DNA of 47,146 nucleotides from Limnothrix sp. RL_2_0 (GTDB lineage Bacteria > Cyanobacteriota > Cyanobacteriia > Cyanobacteriales > MRBY01), in assembly GCA_012033055.1 (NCBI GenBank), contig JAAUPR010000004.1, positions 56,079 to 103,224 of the forward strand, written 5' to 3'. Below, piece after piece: positions 8,918 to 19,445 of this stretch (positions are counted from its first letter, which is position 1; each line of letters starts with the position of its first letter). The notes below the pieces were generated by a model. The model was not told the DNA's origin. It saw nothing but the letters and a program-made list of their open reading frames with translations, and searched no databases. The translations under genes were made by a program, and so were the position numbers.

Positions 8918-10333
8918 TTACTCAGCCCACTCAGTGTGGAAGAACTCGCCTTTAGGCTTATCAATACGCTCATAAGTGTGCGCACCGAAATAATCCCGTT
9001 GTGCTTGGGTGAGGTTCTGGGGAAGAGATGCCTGACGATAACTATCGAAATAATCCAAAGACGCACTAAATGCAGGAACCGGAATACCCAACTCATTCGC
9101 CGTAACGAGGACAGTCCGCCATGCCGCTTGGCGATCGATAATTGACTGCTTAAACTCAGGCGCGAGGAGCAAGTTTGCCAACTCAGGATTTTCTACATAA
9201 GCCGCTTTAATCTTGTTGAGGAAGCCCGCCCGAATAATACAGCCACCCTTCCAAATCCGAGCCATTTCACCCAGATCCAAGTTGTAGCCATACTCATCAG
9301 AAGCCTTACCCAACAGAGCCATACCCTGAGCATAAGAACACATCTTCGAGCAATACAACGCATCACGAACTTGGTCAATGAACGTTTTGACGTCGCCACT
9401 AAAAGTCTTTTCCGGAGCAGCCAATTCCTTCGAAGCTGCAATCCGCTCGTCCTTAAAAGAAGACATTACACGGGCATTAACCGCCGCATACATTGTCGGA
9501 ATCGGCACACCCAACTCAAGGGAACTCACAATTGTCCAGCGACCTGTACCTTTCTGTCCGGCACAATCGAGAATTAACTCAACGAGAGGCTTATCCGTTT
9601 CAGGGTCAATTTTCTTGAAAATGTCTGCTGTAATTTCAATAAGGAAAGAGTCTAGTTCTTCTGTCTTATTCCATGCAGTAAATACTTCATGGAGTTCCAT
9701 GGCGCTCAAACCAGCTGCGGAGAGGAGATCATAGGCTTCTGCAATGAGCTGCATATCGCCGTACTCGATGCCGTTGTGCACCATTTTTACGTAGTGACCA
9801 GCACCGCCGGGGCCAATGTAAGTGACGCAGGGGCCATCATCTACTTGGGCAGCAATTTTGGTGACGATGGGTTCTAGTTCTCGGTAAGCTGCTTCTGTAC
9901 CACCGGGCATCAAACTAGGGCCATTCAATGCACCTTCTTCACCACCACTAACACCCATGCCAACGAAACCGAGACCGGTGGCTTCTAAATCTTTTGTACG
10001 ACGTTCGGTGTCTTCGTAGAGGGAGTTGCCGCCGTCGATGATCATGTCACCTTTGGCAAGGAGGGGCTTGAGTTGTTCGATTACTGCGTCAACGGGGCCA
10101 CCGGCCTTTACCATGACGAGAATTTTGCGGGGAGATTCTAAGGCTTGGACAAATTCTTCGAGGCTGTAAGCGGCTTTTACGTCTTTCCCAACAGCGCGCG
10201 TTGCCATGAATTTTTCGGTTTTGTCGGCGCTACGGTTATAGACGGCGATGGGATAACCATTCCGTTCAACGTTCAGGGCGATGTTTTCACCCATAACGGC
10301 TAGGCCGATCACACCAAAGGTTCGTTTAGTCAT
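8918..10333 (-). CDS. gnd: 6-phosphogluconate dehydrogenase, decarboxylating
   Basis: A cytosolic enzyme oxidising 6-phosphogluconate to ribulose 5-phosphate and CO2 with NADP+, a main NADPH source at night in cyanobacteria. The 471-residue protein has the N-terminal Rossmann motif GLAVMGENIALN (residues 10-21), the strand IIDGGNSLYEDTERR, the substrate motif GVSGGEEGA, the catalytic region VKMVHNGIEYGDMQ and the cofactor-side segment DCAGQKGTGRWT. Length and all key segments are normal for the short-chain bacterial form. Start ATG 10331-10333. No zwf or opcA is adjacent. Confidence 0.96.
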   Translation of the reverse strand: MTKRTFGVIGLAVMGENIALNVERNGYPIAVYNRSADKTEKFMATRAVGKDVKAAYSLEEFVQALESPRKILVMVKAGGPVDAVIEQLKPLLAKGDMIIDGGNSLYEDTERRTKDLEATGLGFVGMGVSGGEEGALNGPSLMPGGTEAAYRELEPIVTKIAAQVDDGPCVTYIGPGGAGHYVKMVHNGIEYGDMQLIAEAYDLLSAAGLSAMELHEVFTAWNKTEELDSFLIEITADIFKKIDPETDKPLVELILDCAGQKGTGRWTIVSSLELGVPIPTMYAAVNARVMSSFKDERIAASKELAAPEKTFSGDVKTFIDQVRDALYCSKMCSYAQGMALLGKASDEYGYNLDLGEMARIWKGGCIIRAGFLNKIKAAYVENPELANLLLAPEFKQSIIDRQAAWRTVLVTANELGIPVPAFSASLDYFDSYRQASLPQNLTQAQRDYFGAHTYERIDKPKGEFFHTEWAE

Positions 10334-10720
10334 ATTGTTGGAATATTAGGTAATTGCTACAGGGAGAGGTTACTTTCTTTCACGTTAGCGTGGGGCTCAA
10401 TTTTTGCGAGCTAAGCTGCCTTAATCGTCGTTTTTCTTAAACATCTCTAGAAATCTTGATATCTGGTTTCTCAGGCTATTGTGACTTTAGCTAGATCTTT
10501 ATTCCTAAAGAATGATGACATTAAGGTTAAGAAAAAAAGCTGGAATATTGATATTGAAGGGTTTTGTGAAAGGGCTTGAATATTTTGTTGTCTGAAATAG
10601 TCATCTTTTTGTCACGGGAAGATGAGCTACTCTATGTATTTTTGTGTTTATTTTAGAATCCGAAATTTGTGTTAGTCTAATCAGCTTTAAATTGCTTTTT
10701 TTAGGGCATTAAGAAGCGAA
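10334..10720. other. AT-rich intergenic region between radC and gnd
   Basis: This 387-base stretch lies downstream of radC and upstream of gnd, both on the minus strand, so it should hold the gnd promoter and leader. It is AT-rich with several T and A runs. No gene, RNA gene, clear terminator or recognised operator was found. Confidence 0.4.
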
Positions 10721-11452
10721 TTATTCTGGCTGGGGATAGTTTTCCCACAGTTCGGATTTTTTTCGGAGGCTGCTGTAATTATCGTGTCCTAAAATAATGT
10801 GATCGAGTAGGGGAATTCCTACTATTTGGGCTGCTTGTAATAATCGTTCGGTGAGTTGGAGGTCTTCGGGGCTGGGATCGGTGTTACCGGAGGGGTGGTT
10901 GTGGGCAATGATCAGTCGGGTCGCGTTTTGTTTAATGACTTCTCTAAAAATTTCGCGGGGGTGGGCAAGGGTTTCGGTAGCGATGCCAATGGTGACAACG
11001 CGGGAAGCGATTAGGCGATTTTTAATGTCGAGGCACAGGACGGCAAAGCGTTCTTGGTCTTGCCACATGAGGTCATTGCTCAGGGCGATCGCCGCTGCTT
11101 CGGGGCTGTCGATAATGATCTTTTCGCTGGGTTTGGCCTGAAAGATGCGTTTACCGAGTTCGATGCCTGCAAGGATTTGGGCGGCTTTGGCGAGGCCGAC
11201 TCCGGGGATTTGGGTGAGTTCTTGGGGATTCGCGTTACGGAGGGCATCGAAGGGATCCCGCTTACCGTCGCTAAAGGTTTGCAAAATGAGTTGGGCTAAA
11301 CCGACGGCAGATAAGCCTTGGTGGCGATCGCCAGTGCTGATCAAAATCGCGATCAATTCAGCATTAGACAAATACTTTGCCCCGATCTCCACCAACCGTT
11401 CACGGGGACGCTCACTGGCAGGAATATCTTGAAGGCGGGGACTATAGCTCAT
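10721..11452 (-). CDS. radC: RadC-like JAB/MPN-domain protein
   Basis: A 243-residue RadC-family protein with an N-terminal helix-hairpin-helix ([16 protein letters not shown]) and a C-terminal JAB/MPN+ domain. The metal motif [18 protein letters not shown] is intact, so a zinc-dependent hydrolase fold is likely. The historical DNA-repair role of RadC is disputed and its true substrate is unknown. The frame is open to a TTG at 11479, but ATG 11452 ([11 protein letters not shown]) matches the usual start of the family. It follows the DUF192 gene on the same strand with 56 bases between. Confidence 0.9.
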   Translation of the reverse strand: MSYSPRLQDIPASERPRERLVEIGAKYLSNAELIAILISTGDRHQGLSAVGLAQLILQTFSDGKRDPFDALRNANPQELTQIPGVGLAKAAQILAGIELGKRIFQAKPSEKIIIDSPEAAAIALSNDLMWQDQERFAVLCLDIKNRLIASRVVTIGIATETLAHPREIFREVIKQNATRLIIAHNHPSGNTDPSPEDLQLTERLLQAAQIVGIPLLDHIILGHDNYSSLRKKSELWENYPQPE

Positions 11453-11508
11453 GGAATAGCGCTGGAGGAGAATCTCCAAATTTTAGAAGATTTCGCCCAA
11501 TCAGGATT

Positions 11509-12039
11509 TTAAGACTCAATAAAGGTGACCGTGATTTCGTGCCCTTCCTTAATGCCAATTTCGTCGGACAAGCCCCCACGAATTTCAATCACTTGGTCAA
11601 TATCTTTCGGAGTGCCATAGGTGGGGCAAGGTTCACTTTCACAGGGGGGGACATCTTTCGCAATACTTTGCACGACACCATCTTTAAGGAAAATCATATC
11701 TAGATTGATGAGGCAATTTTTCATCCAGAAGCTCACTGGCCGGGCTGGGTCAAATTCAAATAACATACCCCGGTCATCCGCCAATTCTTCTCGATACATA
11801 AGACCAATCCGTTGTTTTTCCGCAGTATCCGCCACCTCAAGGTTAAAAACCTTGCCTAATGACTTAACTTTCGCTGTGGCAGTAATCGGCAAAATTTGTC
11901 CTTTAAATGTTGTTTCACTGGATACGGTTGCTGTCGAGGGTGTGGTGGTTTCCGGGTTGGTCTCCTCCACTGGCAACGGCGTACAACCTATTAGGGCAAG
12001 GCCACAGATACAGGACAAAAAGCGGTGGTTAAAATTCAT
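11509..12039 (-). CDS. DUF192-family lipoprotein
   Basis: A 176-residue predicted lipoprotein. The N-terminus MNFNHRFLSCICGLALIGC is a lipoprotein signal peptide, with the lipobox LIGC placing the acylated Cys at residue 19. A Thr/Pro/Ser-rich linker follows, then a DUF192 domain with the recognised segments LEVADTAEKQRIGLMYRE, GMLFEF and VSFWMKNCLINLDMIF. The frame runs open to 12150, overlapping the upstream regulator; ATG 12039 is chosen because it places the signal peptide at the N-terminus. DUF192 proteins are secreted or membrane-anchored, with function unknown. Confidence 0.87.
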   Translation of the reverse strand: MNFNHRFLSCICGLALIGCTPLPVEETNPETTTPSTATVSSETTFKGQILPITATAKVKSLGKVFNLEVADTAEKQRIGLMYREELADDRGMLFEFDPARPVSFWMKNCLINLDMIFLKDGVVQSIAKDVPPCESEPCPTYGTPKDIDQVIEIRGGLSDEIGIKEGHEITVTFIES

Positions 12040-12121
12040 AGACCAATTTAGAAACGGGGGATTAGGGGAGTGACTTGACCTAGTTAAGTTTAGAAAGCCG
12101 TACTGGAGGGAAAGTTCCGGC

Positions 12122-12850
12122 CTAGGAATCCTTAAGCACGTAGCCAACACCGCGTACGGTTTGGATCAGTCGCTTATGACCTTTACTTTCGATCTTGAGC
12201 CGGAGGTAGCGGATATACACTTCAATTACGTTGGATTCCCCTTGGAAATCTTCTCCCCAAACATTTTTGAGGATTTGATCGCGGGTTAATGTCTGTTGGG
12301 GATAGGACATTAAATACTTTAACAATTCAAATTCTTTAACTGTCAGATCAATGACTTGGGGCACACTGTCATCAATATCTGCTGGCGATCGCCACACCGA
12401 TCGACTACTGAGATCGAGGATTAGATCCCCAAACAAAAGTTGATCCCTTTGGCCCGACACTTTTGGCTGGAGGTAAACATTGAGTAACTGTAAAAACTTT
12501 TCTTGTCGATAAGAACTCAGCATGTAATCGTCAGCGCCAGCCTCTAGGCAGATCACCCGCTCCGCCACATTATCTTGGGCCACTACAAACAAGATCGGCT
12601 GCACCATATTCTGATTTCGTAGTTCCCGACAAAAATCAATACCCTGTTGTCCTAAGCGCTCATAATCTACCACTACCATGCTCGGTTGTAGTTGCTGGAG
12701 GCGTTTTGTCCCTTGGGCAGGAGTATCCACAGCCATGGTCTGATAGCCAGTATCCGCAAGGTCAGCACCAATCTGTTGATTGAAACTTTGACTTGTCCCG
12801 ACCAACAAAACATAGGTTAGAGCATCAGTGACAGGGGAGGTTTGAGGCAT
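12122..12850 (-). CDS. OmpR-family response regulator with an atypical receiver (NblR-like?)
   Basis: A 242-residue DNA-binding regulator with an N-terminal receiver and a C-terminal winged helix of the OmpR/PhoB type (LTVKEFELLKYLM, then VYIRYLRLKIE and VRGVGYVL). The receiver keeps the phospho-acceptor position (Asp62 in VVVDYER) but lacks the partner residues: the acidic pair is replaced by GTS (18-20), the Thr/Ser position is Ala91, and the conserved Lys position is Ser112. Such receivers usually do not use aspartyl phosphorylation; NblR, the nutrient-stress regulator of cyanobacteria, is a known example, but assignment to NblR is only a guess. No histidine kinase is adjacent. It lies 107 bases from nadK on the same strand. 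Confidence 0.85.
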   Translation of the reverse strand: MPQTSPVTDALTYVLLVGTSQSFNQQIGADLADTGYQTMAVDTPAQGTKRLQQLQPSMVVVDYERLGQQGIDFCRELRNQNMVQPILFVVAQDNVAERVICLEAGADDYMLSSYRQEKFLQLLNVYLQPKVSGQRDQLLFGDLILDLSSRSVWRSPADIDDSVPQVIDLTVKEFELLKYLMSYPQQTLTRDQILKNVWGEDFQGESNVIEVYIRYLRLKIESKGHKRLIQTVRGVGYVLKDS

Positions 12851-12957
12851 AGATGAAAGAATCGAGATGTCCGGTCAGCAATGGGTTCCTAACCCTTCCG
12901 ATTTTAGAGAAGGCTGTAATGAAGTAGGCATAAATTTTTGTGAAGACATCAAGGTTG

Positions 12958-13899
12958 TCAGGAGGGCTTCCGGGAGGCGGGCTTGGCTACATGGGGCAGT
13001 CCCCAACCTAGCTTTTCTCGTAAAATGCGGAAAAATTCTGGTCGTTTTAACCGTACAAACTTGGCGTTGTAGGGCGATCGCTCCAAGTACACACGATCAT
13101 TGGGTAAAACATAGGCTCCCCCATTGCCATCTACAACTAAGACCAATCGATGGGAAGTGGCAGGAAATACATTGACGGGTTCGGTATCGGAAAATACGAG
13201 GGCGCGGGAGGCGAGGGAATGGGGACAAATGGGAGCCAGCTGAAAGACGGGGACATCTGGGGTGACGACAGGCCCTCCGGCGCTTAGGGAATAGGCGGTA
13301 GAACCGGTGGGGGTTGCGATAATAATGCCATCTGCTGCAATATCGACAGGGGCATGGCGACCAATCTGGATCTCAAAATGGCACATGCCGGCGAGTGGTT
13401 CTCGATGCAACACCATTTCGTTAAGGCTAAGGGCTTCCCACAAAAGAGCATCTTCGCGGAATAGTTGCACTGTGATCATTGAACGGTTTTCGATGTCATA
13501 ATTGCCGGCCAATAGTGCGGCGATCGCCTCATCCAGATGCTGGAGATACATTTCCGTCAAAAAACCAAGGTGACCTGTATTCACCGTCAGTAAAGGGATC
13601 CCCTTTGGAGCTACCTGCCGCGCCGCTGACAGTACAGTGCCATCGCCCCCAAGGACAACCGCAAACTTCATGTCTTCATCAAAACCCGGCGGTACTAATT
13701 GATCAATCTTGGTGTGACACACCGGTAATGATTGCAAAGAGCCATCAGAGGGGGCGTATTCCGAATATCCCAGCAGCCCTCCAAAACCTGTCGCCATCTC
13801 CACTTGCCAACCATGCTGCCTTAGCGTTTTTGCTAGCTCCTGAGTTACCTGACAGGCGATCGGTTTAATGTCGTTATAGATAATGCCAGCTTTGGGCAC
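12958..13899 (-). CDS. nadK: NAD kinase
   Basis: It phosphorylates NAD+ to NADP+ using ATP in the cytosol. The 313-residue protein has the family signature GGDGT in [15 protein letters not shown], the NAD-binding segment [11 protein letters not shown], the catalytic NE in LNEMVLHR, and the [17 protein letters not shown] motif. The frame opens at TTG 13905, but GTG 13899 gives [13 protein letters not shown], the usual start in cyanobacteria, and is preferred. The C-terminus (from about residue 290) is slightly longer than minimal bacterial NadK. Cyanobacteria usually encode two NAD kinases; which one this is cannot be told here. Confidence 0.93.
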   Translation of the reverse strand: MPKAGIIYNDIKPIACQVTQELAKTLRQHGWQVEMATGFGGLLGYSEYAPSDGSLQSLPVCHTKIDQLVPPGFDEDMKFAVVLGGDGTVLSAARQVAPKGIPLLTVNTGHLGFLTEMYLQHLDEAIAALLAGNYDIENRSMITVQLFREDALLWEALSLNEMVLHREPLAGMCHFEIQIGRHAPVDIAADGIIIATPTGSTAYSLSAGGPVVTPDVPVFQLAPICPHSLASRALVFSDTEPVNVFPATSHRLVLVVDGNGGAYVLPNDRVYLERSPYNAKFVRLKRPEFFRILREKLGWGLPHVAKPASRKPS

Positions 13900-14059
13900 A
13901 AGCAAAAAAGTCCTAAAAAATTTCGGATATTAACATCTAGATTATCACCCAAACTGTGGAGACTACCTAGAATCAACTAGGCGATCGCCCCAGTTTGTCC
14001 ACAAAAGACCCAATTGTACCGAGGGGCCAGCCACCCGGTACAGGCCCGATCCTTATGCC

Positions 14060-15046
14060 CTAGAAAGGCGTCCTAATATTCGGTTTTTTCTTGCCACTGT
14101 TCTTCTTATTCTTATTTTTCTCATAATCGATCTCCTTGAGCTTCTGCATAATGCGACTGAAATATTCCTGCAAATAATTCTCTAAAGTCGTTGTTTCCGC
14201 CGGATCCAGCTCAAAAATTTTGTAAACCTCGTCCATGGGCGCATCCAGAGGCGTTCCCGTTGCCATCACTTCCGCAAAATACAACCGATCAGAAGCATTC
14301 TGACCAAACTGGAAAAAACGAGTCACCCGACGCATTAACCGCAGAAATCCTAGAGACAAACGGGCAATACTCGCTGTTTCTCCCGTATACCGCTCACAGA
14401 TGGGGATAATCTCTTCCCCTTTCCAAGCCCTTGTGCCGACCACTGGAAAAGTCCCTTTCTCCGTTGCCGGAATATTGAGAGCCTGCACCGCAAACTTTGC
14501 AATATCTTGGGTGTTCATGTAGGCGATCGGCGAACTCTTGCCCGTAATCCACACCGCTTGACCTTCCAAAACAGGAATCGCATATTGGGCAATCAAGCCC
14601 TGCATGAAGCCCGCCAAACGAAGCACCGTATAATTCATGTCGATTTCTGCGAGATAGCGTTCAATGCAATACTTCGCATCCATCAGAGGCACATTACGGT
14701 GTTTCTGAGCATCAAGAATTGAGAAAAAGATGAATCGTTCAACCCCAGCTTCTTTTGCTGCCTTGATCAAATTCACCTGACCTTGCCAATCCACTTCCTT
14801 AACACCAATCGCATCAGTGGCGCGGGCTGTTGCAGCATCAATCACCGCATCGATCCCCTCTAAGACGGAGGGTAGTGAATCCGGTTGACAAATATTTGCC
14901 CCCACCAGCTCTGCTCCCCATTCCTTGAGAAAAGACGCTTTGCGGGGATTTCTGACGAGACAACGCACTTGATGACCCTCATCTAATGCCCGTCGCGCAA
15001 CTTGCCTGCCTAAAGTGCCAGTAGCACCGACCACCAGTAAATTCAT
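14060..15046 (-). CDS. ycf39: Ycf39/HCF244-type atypical SDR, photosystem II assembly factor
   Basis: A 328-residue atypical short-chain dehydrogenase/reductase. The N-terminal Rossmann motif VVGATGTLGRQVARRALDEG (residues 5-24) and the segment VRCLVRNPRKASFL match Ycf39. In cyanobacteria Ycf39 binds the high-light-inducible protein HliD and helps insert chlorophyll into newly made D1; the plant counterpart is HCF244. The C-terminal 25 residues are strongly basic (KNKNKKNSGKKK), suggesting membrane-surface or nucleic-acid contact. Start ATG 15046, divergent from msrA across a 160-base spacer. NmrA-like relatives exist, but length and sequence best fit Ycf39. Confidence 0.88.
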   Translation of the reverse strand: MNLLVVGATGTLGRQVARRALDEGHQVRCLVRNPRKASFLKEWGAELVGANICQPDSLPSVLEGIDAVIDAATARATDAIGVKEVDWQGQVNLIKAAKEAGVERFIFFSILDAQKHRNVPLMDAKYCIERYLAEIDMNYTVLRLAGFMQGLIAQYAIPVLEGQAVWITGKSSPIAYMNTQDIAKFAVQALNIPATEKGTFPVVGTRAWKGEEIIPICERYTGETASIARLSLGFLRLMRRVTRFFQFGQNASDRLYFAEVMATGTPLDAPMDEVYKIFELDPAETTTLENYLQEYFSRIMQKLKEIDYEKNKNKKNSGKKKPNIRTPF

Positions 15047-15206
15047 TTAAATTTCGGTTTAAGTAACGTTTTTTTAAGATTCTATAAGATCTTATCAGAA
15101 AGCGATCACCTAACCCGTGATCCCTGTCATAAAAGCGTACTCCCCAAGATAGAAGTTTTTTTGTCTACAATCAAAGAAGTTATCCCATTTAAATCCCATC
15201 TTTTTT

Positions 15207-15866
15207 ATGTTTTTTGGTTTACTCGGCAAAAAATCCCAGATGCCCAAACCGGAAGAAGCCTTGCCCGGCAGAGACCGCAAAATACCTGTACCCGCAAAGC
15301 ACTTCGTGAACGGCAACCCCCTAGAAAGTCCCTTCCCTGATCAGATTGAACTTGCCATGTTTGGCTTAGGTTGCTTTTGGGGGGCAGAAAGAAAATTTTG
15401 GCAACTAGACGGCGTTTACAGCACTGCTGTTGGTTACGCTGCTGGCTATACGAAAAACCCCACCTACCAAGAGGTTTGCTCTGGTATGACTGGCCACAAT
15501 GAAGTCGTGCTGGTAGCCTACGATCCGGCACAAGTATCCTATGAAACACTCCTCAAGGTCTTCTGGGAAAGCCACAACCCGACCCAAGGCATGCGCCAAG
15601 GTAACGACACCGGAACCCAATATCGTTCTGGTATCTACACCTATAACGATGACCAAAAGCAACTAGCAGAAGCGTCTCGCCAAGCCTACGGGGCAGCTCT
15701 CTCGGCGAAGGGTTATGACCAGATCACCACTGAAATTATCGACGCCCCAGAATTTTATTACGCAGAAGATTATCATCAGCAGTATCTGGCGAAAAATCCC
15801 GGCGGTTACTGTGGTTTAGGCGGTACGGGTGTGGCTTGCCCCGTCGGTTTAAGTGTTGCTAACTAA
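15207..15866 (+). CDS. msrA: Peptide methionine-(S)-sulfoxide reductase
   Basis: It repairs oxidised methionine (S-sulfoxide) in proteins, using thioredoxin as reductant. The 219-residue protein has the catalytic GCFWGAE motif (Cys56) and the conserved stretch [22 protein letters not shown], plus [12 protein letters not shown]. The cysteine in GGYCGLGG near the C-terminus is the likely resolving residue. An N-terminal extension of about 45 residues precedes the core and has no clear signal peptide. Start ATG 15207. It is followed by a palindromic repeat and an intrinsic terminator, so it is probably monocistronic. Confidence 0.95.
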   Translation: MFFGLLGKKSQMPKPEEALPGRDRKIPVPAKHFVNGNPLESPFPDQIELAMFGLGCFWGAERKFWQLDGVYSTAVGYAAGYTKNPTYQEVCSGMTGHNEVVLVAYDPAQVSYETLLKVFWESHNPTQGMRQGNDTGTQYRSGIYTYNDDQKQLAEASRQAYGAALSAKGYDQITTEIIDAPEFYYAEDYHQQYLAKNPGGYCGLGGTGVACPVGLSVAN

Positions 15867-15899
15867 TGCCAAGTCATTAAATTACGGCTACGAAACATG

Positions 15900-15962
15900 A
15901 TTGTGATCCCCCCTAGCCCCCCTTATAAAAGTGTGGAAGGCGTTAGCCGGGGGGAGATTATA
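15900..15962. repeat. Intergenic repeat element with G/C-run arms
   Basis: ATTGTGATCCCCCC...GCCCCCC and a matching GGGGGG run near 15950-15956 form an interrupted inverted repeat. The opening ATTGTGATCCC resembles the reverse complement of the element at 8836-8879. It looks like a dispersed non-coding cyanobacterial repeat. Confidence 0.45.
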
Positions 15963-16034
15963 TTTGTCGCGATCATTTATGGATTTGGTATAAGACCGGA
16001 GTTACGACCAAATTTGTGAATTTATGAAAATGAG

Positions 16035-16066
16035 AAAAGGGCTTAACATTGTTAAGTCTTTTTTTT
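16035..16066 (+). terminator. Intrinsic terminator, probably of msrA
   Basis: A short stem (GGCTTAAC pairing with GTTAAGTC around a tiny loop) is followed by a run of eight T. It lies 170 bases after the msrA stop and just before the converging replication-protein gene. Confidence 0.65.
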
Positions 16067-16091
16067 GTTGAGTATTCCCAGCTCTTTGATT

Positions 16092-19000
16092 TTAGGAGGC
16101 TTCTGAGGTGGGTAATTCGAAGGTGAGTTGCTCATAAGCTGATTCTTTGGCTTGTTTTGTTTGTTGCAATCGCTGGAGATATTGCTGGCAATCTTCTTGC
16201 CAAAAAGCGGATGTGCCGGGGGCGCGTTGATCAACTTGTAGCCAATGTTGGAAGACAGTTTGGCGGTTATCTTTGGGCGACAAAATATTGTACAAGCGAG
16301 TCCGTTTTTTCTGGATACTCCGCATTTTGAGATAGTTTAGTTCGATGCCCATCTGCTCTAGAAAGCGCCGCAGGATCATGATGGGGGTGGAGTTTTTAGC
16401 GAGGCCAATACCCACAGTGGTTTTGATGGCTTGACGATTTTCGAGGCGATCGCCGCCAAATGTTGCATCTCACCGTCCAGATTATGGAGTTCCCGTTCCG
16501 GTTGTAACAAGAGTTCTTTGATGCCCAAAATTTCGAGGGTTCCAATAATCGCGCCTAGTTGGGAATGGTTGAAATCAGGCTGGAAAATTTGACCGCTACC
16601 CTGCTGCATCAGGTGTTTAGCGATGAGGGCATCTCGATCCGCAAGATACGGACGACCAAGGGTTAAGAAATAGTGGCGACGCAATTTCTGGTACCAATTA
16701 TCATCGTCCTTCTCCACAAGTTCGGCAGTGACGGGCAAATTGTAGCGTTTTTGCAGTTCGTATTTTCTGATCTGATAACGCTCCGGTGTGGTCTTCACCA
16801 ACTTCTTTTTTAATGTTTGGTAATAGGTTGTACTCAGGGTTTGGGCTTGGGCGATCGCCAAACATTCCCCCTGATAATTCGTCTCCCGAACCGCATTGAT
16901 CGCTTCAGTGAGCTGATTGACCGGTAGCTGCTGCTCAGAACGTTTCGTCACAGCACAGTGTTTCGGAACTTCACCAATACGATGACCCTCTTGGGCAAGA
17001 TGGGCAATCACCGCCTCCCGATAATTCACCATGCCCGCATTAATCCGCACCGCAAACTTCGCCCAGCACAACAAAGATTCCGCCTGAAACTCCGTATCCA
17101 GATCGTCCAAAACTGCAAAATCAGATTGCTGCAATAGGCGAATATTCGTTTGGGTTAACTTTTGACTAGAAGTGAGCAGCGAGGGAATTGAAGTCGAACC
17201 ATTGCCAATCGTATTAAAACCATATTTCGCAACCCAAAGGTGACGCGGCACATTTTCCCGCACCCGACTTAAAGCTTGGCAGATAGAATTCACCGTCTGC
17301 ACCCCTTGGGCAATGCCCCACACCGAAGTGAAGTGACCTTTGATATCAAAACTAATACCTGTCTCCACCGCAGGACTCGCTAACACCACATCATACTGGG
17401 GCGCAATCTGATTTAAATTCGTCACGCAACCATAGGCGGGATGTTTCGGATCGGCGAGGGATTCGGCATCAATGCGGAGAATTTTTAGTTTGGGAAATCG
17501 CTTTTGTAAATAAATTTCTAGGGTGGATGTGCCCCACTGGCTTTTTAATTTTTGGGCAGATAAGCAGACGAATAATTTCCCCCCGGCTTGGATATGACTT
17601 TCTAGATCTTTAACGAGACGCTTGGGGGTACTGTCGGGGTAATTGTTGAGGGCGTAGCTACTTTTTTTATCGGCTATCCAAGTGTTTTCGATGAGGTAGG
17701 GGGCAAATTCACGGCCACCTAGGGTGAGTAGATAATCGAGGGATACATCGCTCAAATCTGCGTCACTGATATAAACTTGCCCTTCGCCGTCAAAAACGTT
17801 TTGGATTAGGGTTTTAAAGTTTTGCAGAATATTAACGCGGCGATCGCGGCAGGTGCTGGAGTTGAGACCGTGCCACAATACTTGCTCTACTTCGTCGAGA
17901 ATAATGAGTGCGTCTGACCAGTCGTTTGGATTAAACCGGGCTTGGGATTTTTCGTGGAGCGAATCAATGCAGAGGCCATAGCCATTAATTTTTAGGCTGG
18001 GTTCAGCGGAACGGTCTTTGCTTTGGGGCAGATCGCGGATGTAGTCGAGACCGAATCTCTGGCACAGTTCTTCGACTAAACGGATGCGGTGACCAATTAC
18101 GAGGACGGGTTGTTGTCTGGCGATCGCCGCTGCGACGATAGATTCTAGGGAGCGGGTTTTACCAGTGCCTTTAGGGGATTTGATGGCGACAAGTTTCGAT
18201 CCTTCGGGGACATTTAGCTCACTGAGATACCGTTGATTTAAAGATTGTTGGCGGGGATAGGTGAGTTGATTTAACCCCTGTGCTTTCCAGAGATCGAGGG
18301 AAAGAGCCTGTTGATAGGCTTGCTCAAATTTATCCTGACCATAGTTGGCAATGAGGTCATCAACCCCTTTTCCTAACTTGCTTTCCCATGTGACAACTTT
18401 TACGTCGCAGCCCGCTTGTTTGAGGAGATAGCCTGTCTTACGGATGGCGGCATGGACGGCTTTGATGGTGCGAATTTTTTCGTCTTGGTCGAAGGCAATA
18501 TAAACGGGGCGATCGCCTGTCACCAATTTTTTCATCTGGGGAATCAACCGTGAACGGCCAATTTTACGACCTGTTTCATCCTTGGGAGTCCGCACTGCTC
18601 CGTAAATCCCCGGCAAGGCGATCGCCACATAGCCAGCACTCAGCAACGCTCCAGCTTTCTTTGCCCCTTCCGTAATCACAAGGGGAATCTGGGGATGCTC
18701 CTTAAACCATTGCCAAAAGCCCCCATCCGGTTGGGCATTATCCCAAACACAATCACGAAATTCTAGTTGATTACGGCTCGCCACCAGCTCCCAAATGTGG
18801 GACGGCACTCGCAGCGCAAATAAGCCAGTACTGACCTTGGGCGGATGTTCATATTTGATCGGCTTCCCTTTCGCATCATTTGTTCGCGGCTGCTCCGGTT
18901 TGAAACACCCCCAGAGGTCCGTTTCCCCTGTCAACAAATCCATCCCAGAACACCACCAGCCGCCTGCTTCTGTGTGCTGATAGCGCTGTAAATAGCCATC

Positions 19001-19144
19001 TCCCAAACGCCCATCATTACGGCGCGGCAACTCGTCCGAGTACAGCAAATAATCCAAGGGGCGATCGCCCTCAAGGGGAATCACATTCATGTCGATGAGC
19101 TGGTCATCAACACAACTGCGTTGCCATTCTTGGACATGTTTCAT
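16092..19144 (-). pseudogene. CyRepA1-type (DUF3854) plasmid replication protein, frameshifted near its 3' end
   Basis: A large protein of about 1017 residues if rejoined. The N-terminal half has a Toprim-like DUF3854 region (PLVITEGAKKAGALLSAGYV, then VYIAFDQDEK). The central part is a helicase-like ATPase with Walker A SPKGTGKT, Walker B-like IILDEVEQVL, and a C-terminal helicase region (ASPAVETGISFDIKG, ALSRVRE). This order is that of cyanobacterial plasmid replication proteins (CyRepA1). Start ATG 19144 has a strong Shine-Dalgarno (GGAGGAG, six bases upstream); an in-frame codon at 19180 is less likely. After GCGATCGCC at 16446-16454 the frame breaks: one extra base gives IALENRQAIKTTVGIG and continues to 16092. 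Its presence between ordinary chromosomal genes suggests an integrated plasmid segment. Confidence 0.75.
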
Positions 19145-19445
19145 AGACTGCTCCTCCGACGCTATATGTGGGGAACTCAAGAATAACCCACACTATAGAT
19201 AGTGCGCAAGTCTATTTTTATAACGATTTTAATAAAGTCTTAAGGTTAGCTCTGGGGATTCGGCGGAGCAATATTTCTAGCTAAATCGGGCGAAAAACAA
19301 GAATTATAAAGGCCAAAATCACGGCGATCGCCAGCCTCTTTTGTGTAAATTCCACTAGATCAGGAATTCAATCCTACATCTATTTCGCTAGGGGCGATCG
19401 CCAACCCATAAATTCAGAGCACAGATTTAGAAAAAGGGAAAAACC
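19145..19445. other. Intergenic region upstream of the replication-protein gene
   Basis: It holds the GGAGGAG Shine-Dalgarno of the replication gene, a small hairpin CACTA-TAGA-TAGTG near 19190-19203 at the likely promoter, and two HIP1 octamers. No obvious iterons, attachment-site duplication or RNA gene was found. The Ctp protease gene ends at its far edge. Confidence 0.4.

Noticed and set aside
14191-14409. Plus-strand frame opposite ycf39
   Set aside because: Antisense to a well-conserved coding region and without family resemblance.
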